This document shows positions 63,733 through 64,000 of a stretch of DNA of 64,000 nucleotides, one piece after another. The stretch is from Phycisphaerae bacterium (GTDB lineage Bacteria; Planctomycetota; Phycisphaerae; UBA1845; Fen-1342), in assembly GCA_022072445.1 (NCBI GenBank), contig JAJVHV010000012.1:35546-99545 (forward strand). The letters are read 5' to 3'. Both the position numbers and the translations under genes were made by a program. How positions within the stretch are numbered: position 1 is the stretch's first letter; each line of letters begins with the position of its first letter. The notes beneath the pieces were generated by a model that was not told the origin of the DNA, did no database searches, and saw nothing but the letters and a program-made list of their open reading frames with translations.

Positions 63733-64000
63733 TCGCCCCGCTCCGCGTTTCCGTCGGCGTTGGGACAGCCGTGCGGAAGCCCGATCGTCCCGACATGCCA
63801 TTCAGGGACGGCGATCTCCATGAGCGCCATGGTAGTGAAATGGCGGACACGGGTCAACGGAAACCGCAAATCCGCAGCGGTTCCGCAGCGCGGTCTGGAT
63901 CTTGGTTGCGGATCGCAGTTTGTGTTCGGACGGGTTGCGGGGCAGCATCGCGTCGCTTTTTTGAGGGGCGTGAGGCGATGGGGGGCGGTCCGGCCGGGTG
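63733..64000. other. Right-end gap, no gene supported
   Basis: About 268 bases with no supported gene. A possible start (GTGAGGCG before ATG at 63979) runs off the window, so a gene beginning there cannot be judged. Confidence 0.3.

Overview
The window is GC-rich (roughly two thirds G+C) bacterial chromosome, and its gene content points to a planctomycete, most likely of the Phycisphaerae type. The signs are an LEPR-XLL N-terminus on a giant RTX-type protein, dockerin-like tails of the NCDGSVNGFDIDP type on two exported proteins, a PEP-CTERM-like tail, many small lipoproteins, a membrane M50 peptidase carrying a HlyD-like half, and nonamer and 29-bp tandem repeats between genes. The taxonomic call is inference; no rRNA or tRNA gene was recognised. 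Roughly forty genes are supported, on both strands in short runs. Most of the very long antisense ORFs are GC-driven shadows.

Layout. 1-3925 (-): the start and most of a giant RTX/LEPR-XLL surface protein with a tandem 225-bp repeat. 4198-9064: exported and lipoprotein genes of unknown role, including a PhnD-like binding protein coupled to a tiny lipoprotein. 9158-16027: M3 oligopeptidase, a lipoprotein, an orphan sugar-type binding protein, a NUDIX hydrolase, a SEC-C/YkgJ metal-cluster pair, a transglutaminase-like membrane protein and a small membrane protein. 16294-26666: PEP-CTERM protein, unknown exported protein, a Tat-exported GH116-like glycosidase divergent from an alpha/beta-hydrolase, and a beta-helix-like exported protein. 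26721-32440: a 2-hydroxyacid dehydrogenase whose reading frame is open into an upstream exported protein, an endonuclease/exonuclease/phosphatase lipoprotein, a GNAT, a helical periplasmic protein and miaA.

32521-43739 is a DNA-repair block: addB and addA (ATGA overlap), a MITE-like palindromic element, a UvrD/PcrA helicase, a nonamer tandem-repeat tract, and a beta-CASP metallo-beta-lactamase nuclease. 43912-46035 (-) encodes a duplicated-domain, Ig-like, dockerin-tailed protein. 46363-51709 is a four-gene operon of a HlyD-type adaptor, a PilZ protein, a GAF-like/HlyD hybrid and an M50 peptidase/HlyD hybrid. This is the strongest candidate for an undescribed system: a c-di-GMP-linked envelope protease/export complex with no ABC or RND pump alongside.

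After a 29-bp tandem repeat come rsgA (-), a second dockerin-tailed protein (-), ppdK (+), a collagen-like lipoprotein (-), a HupE/UreJ-like membrane protein, a paralogue of the protein at 4198-6579, and a TPR-nadD pair (-). Several convergent pairs are separated by clear hairpins. Starts were chosen mainly from Shine-Dalgarno spacing and signal peptides; GTG and TTG starts are common.
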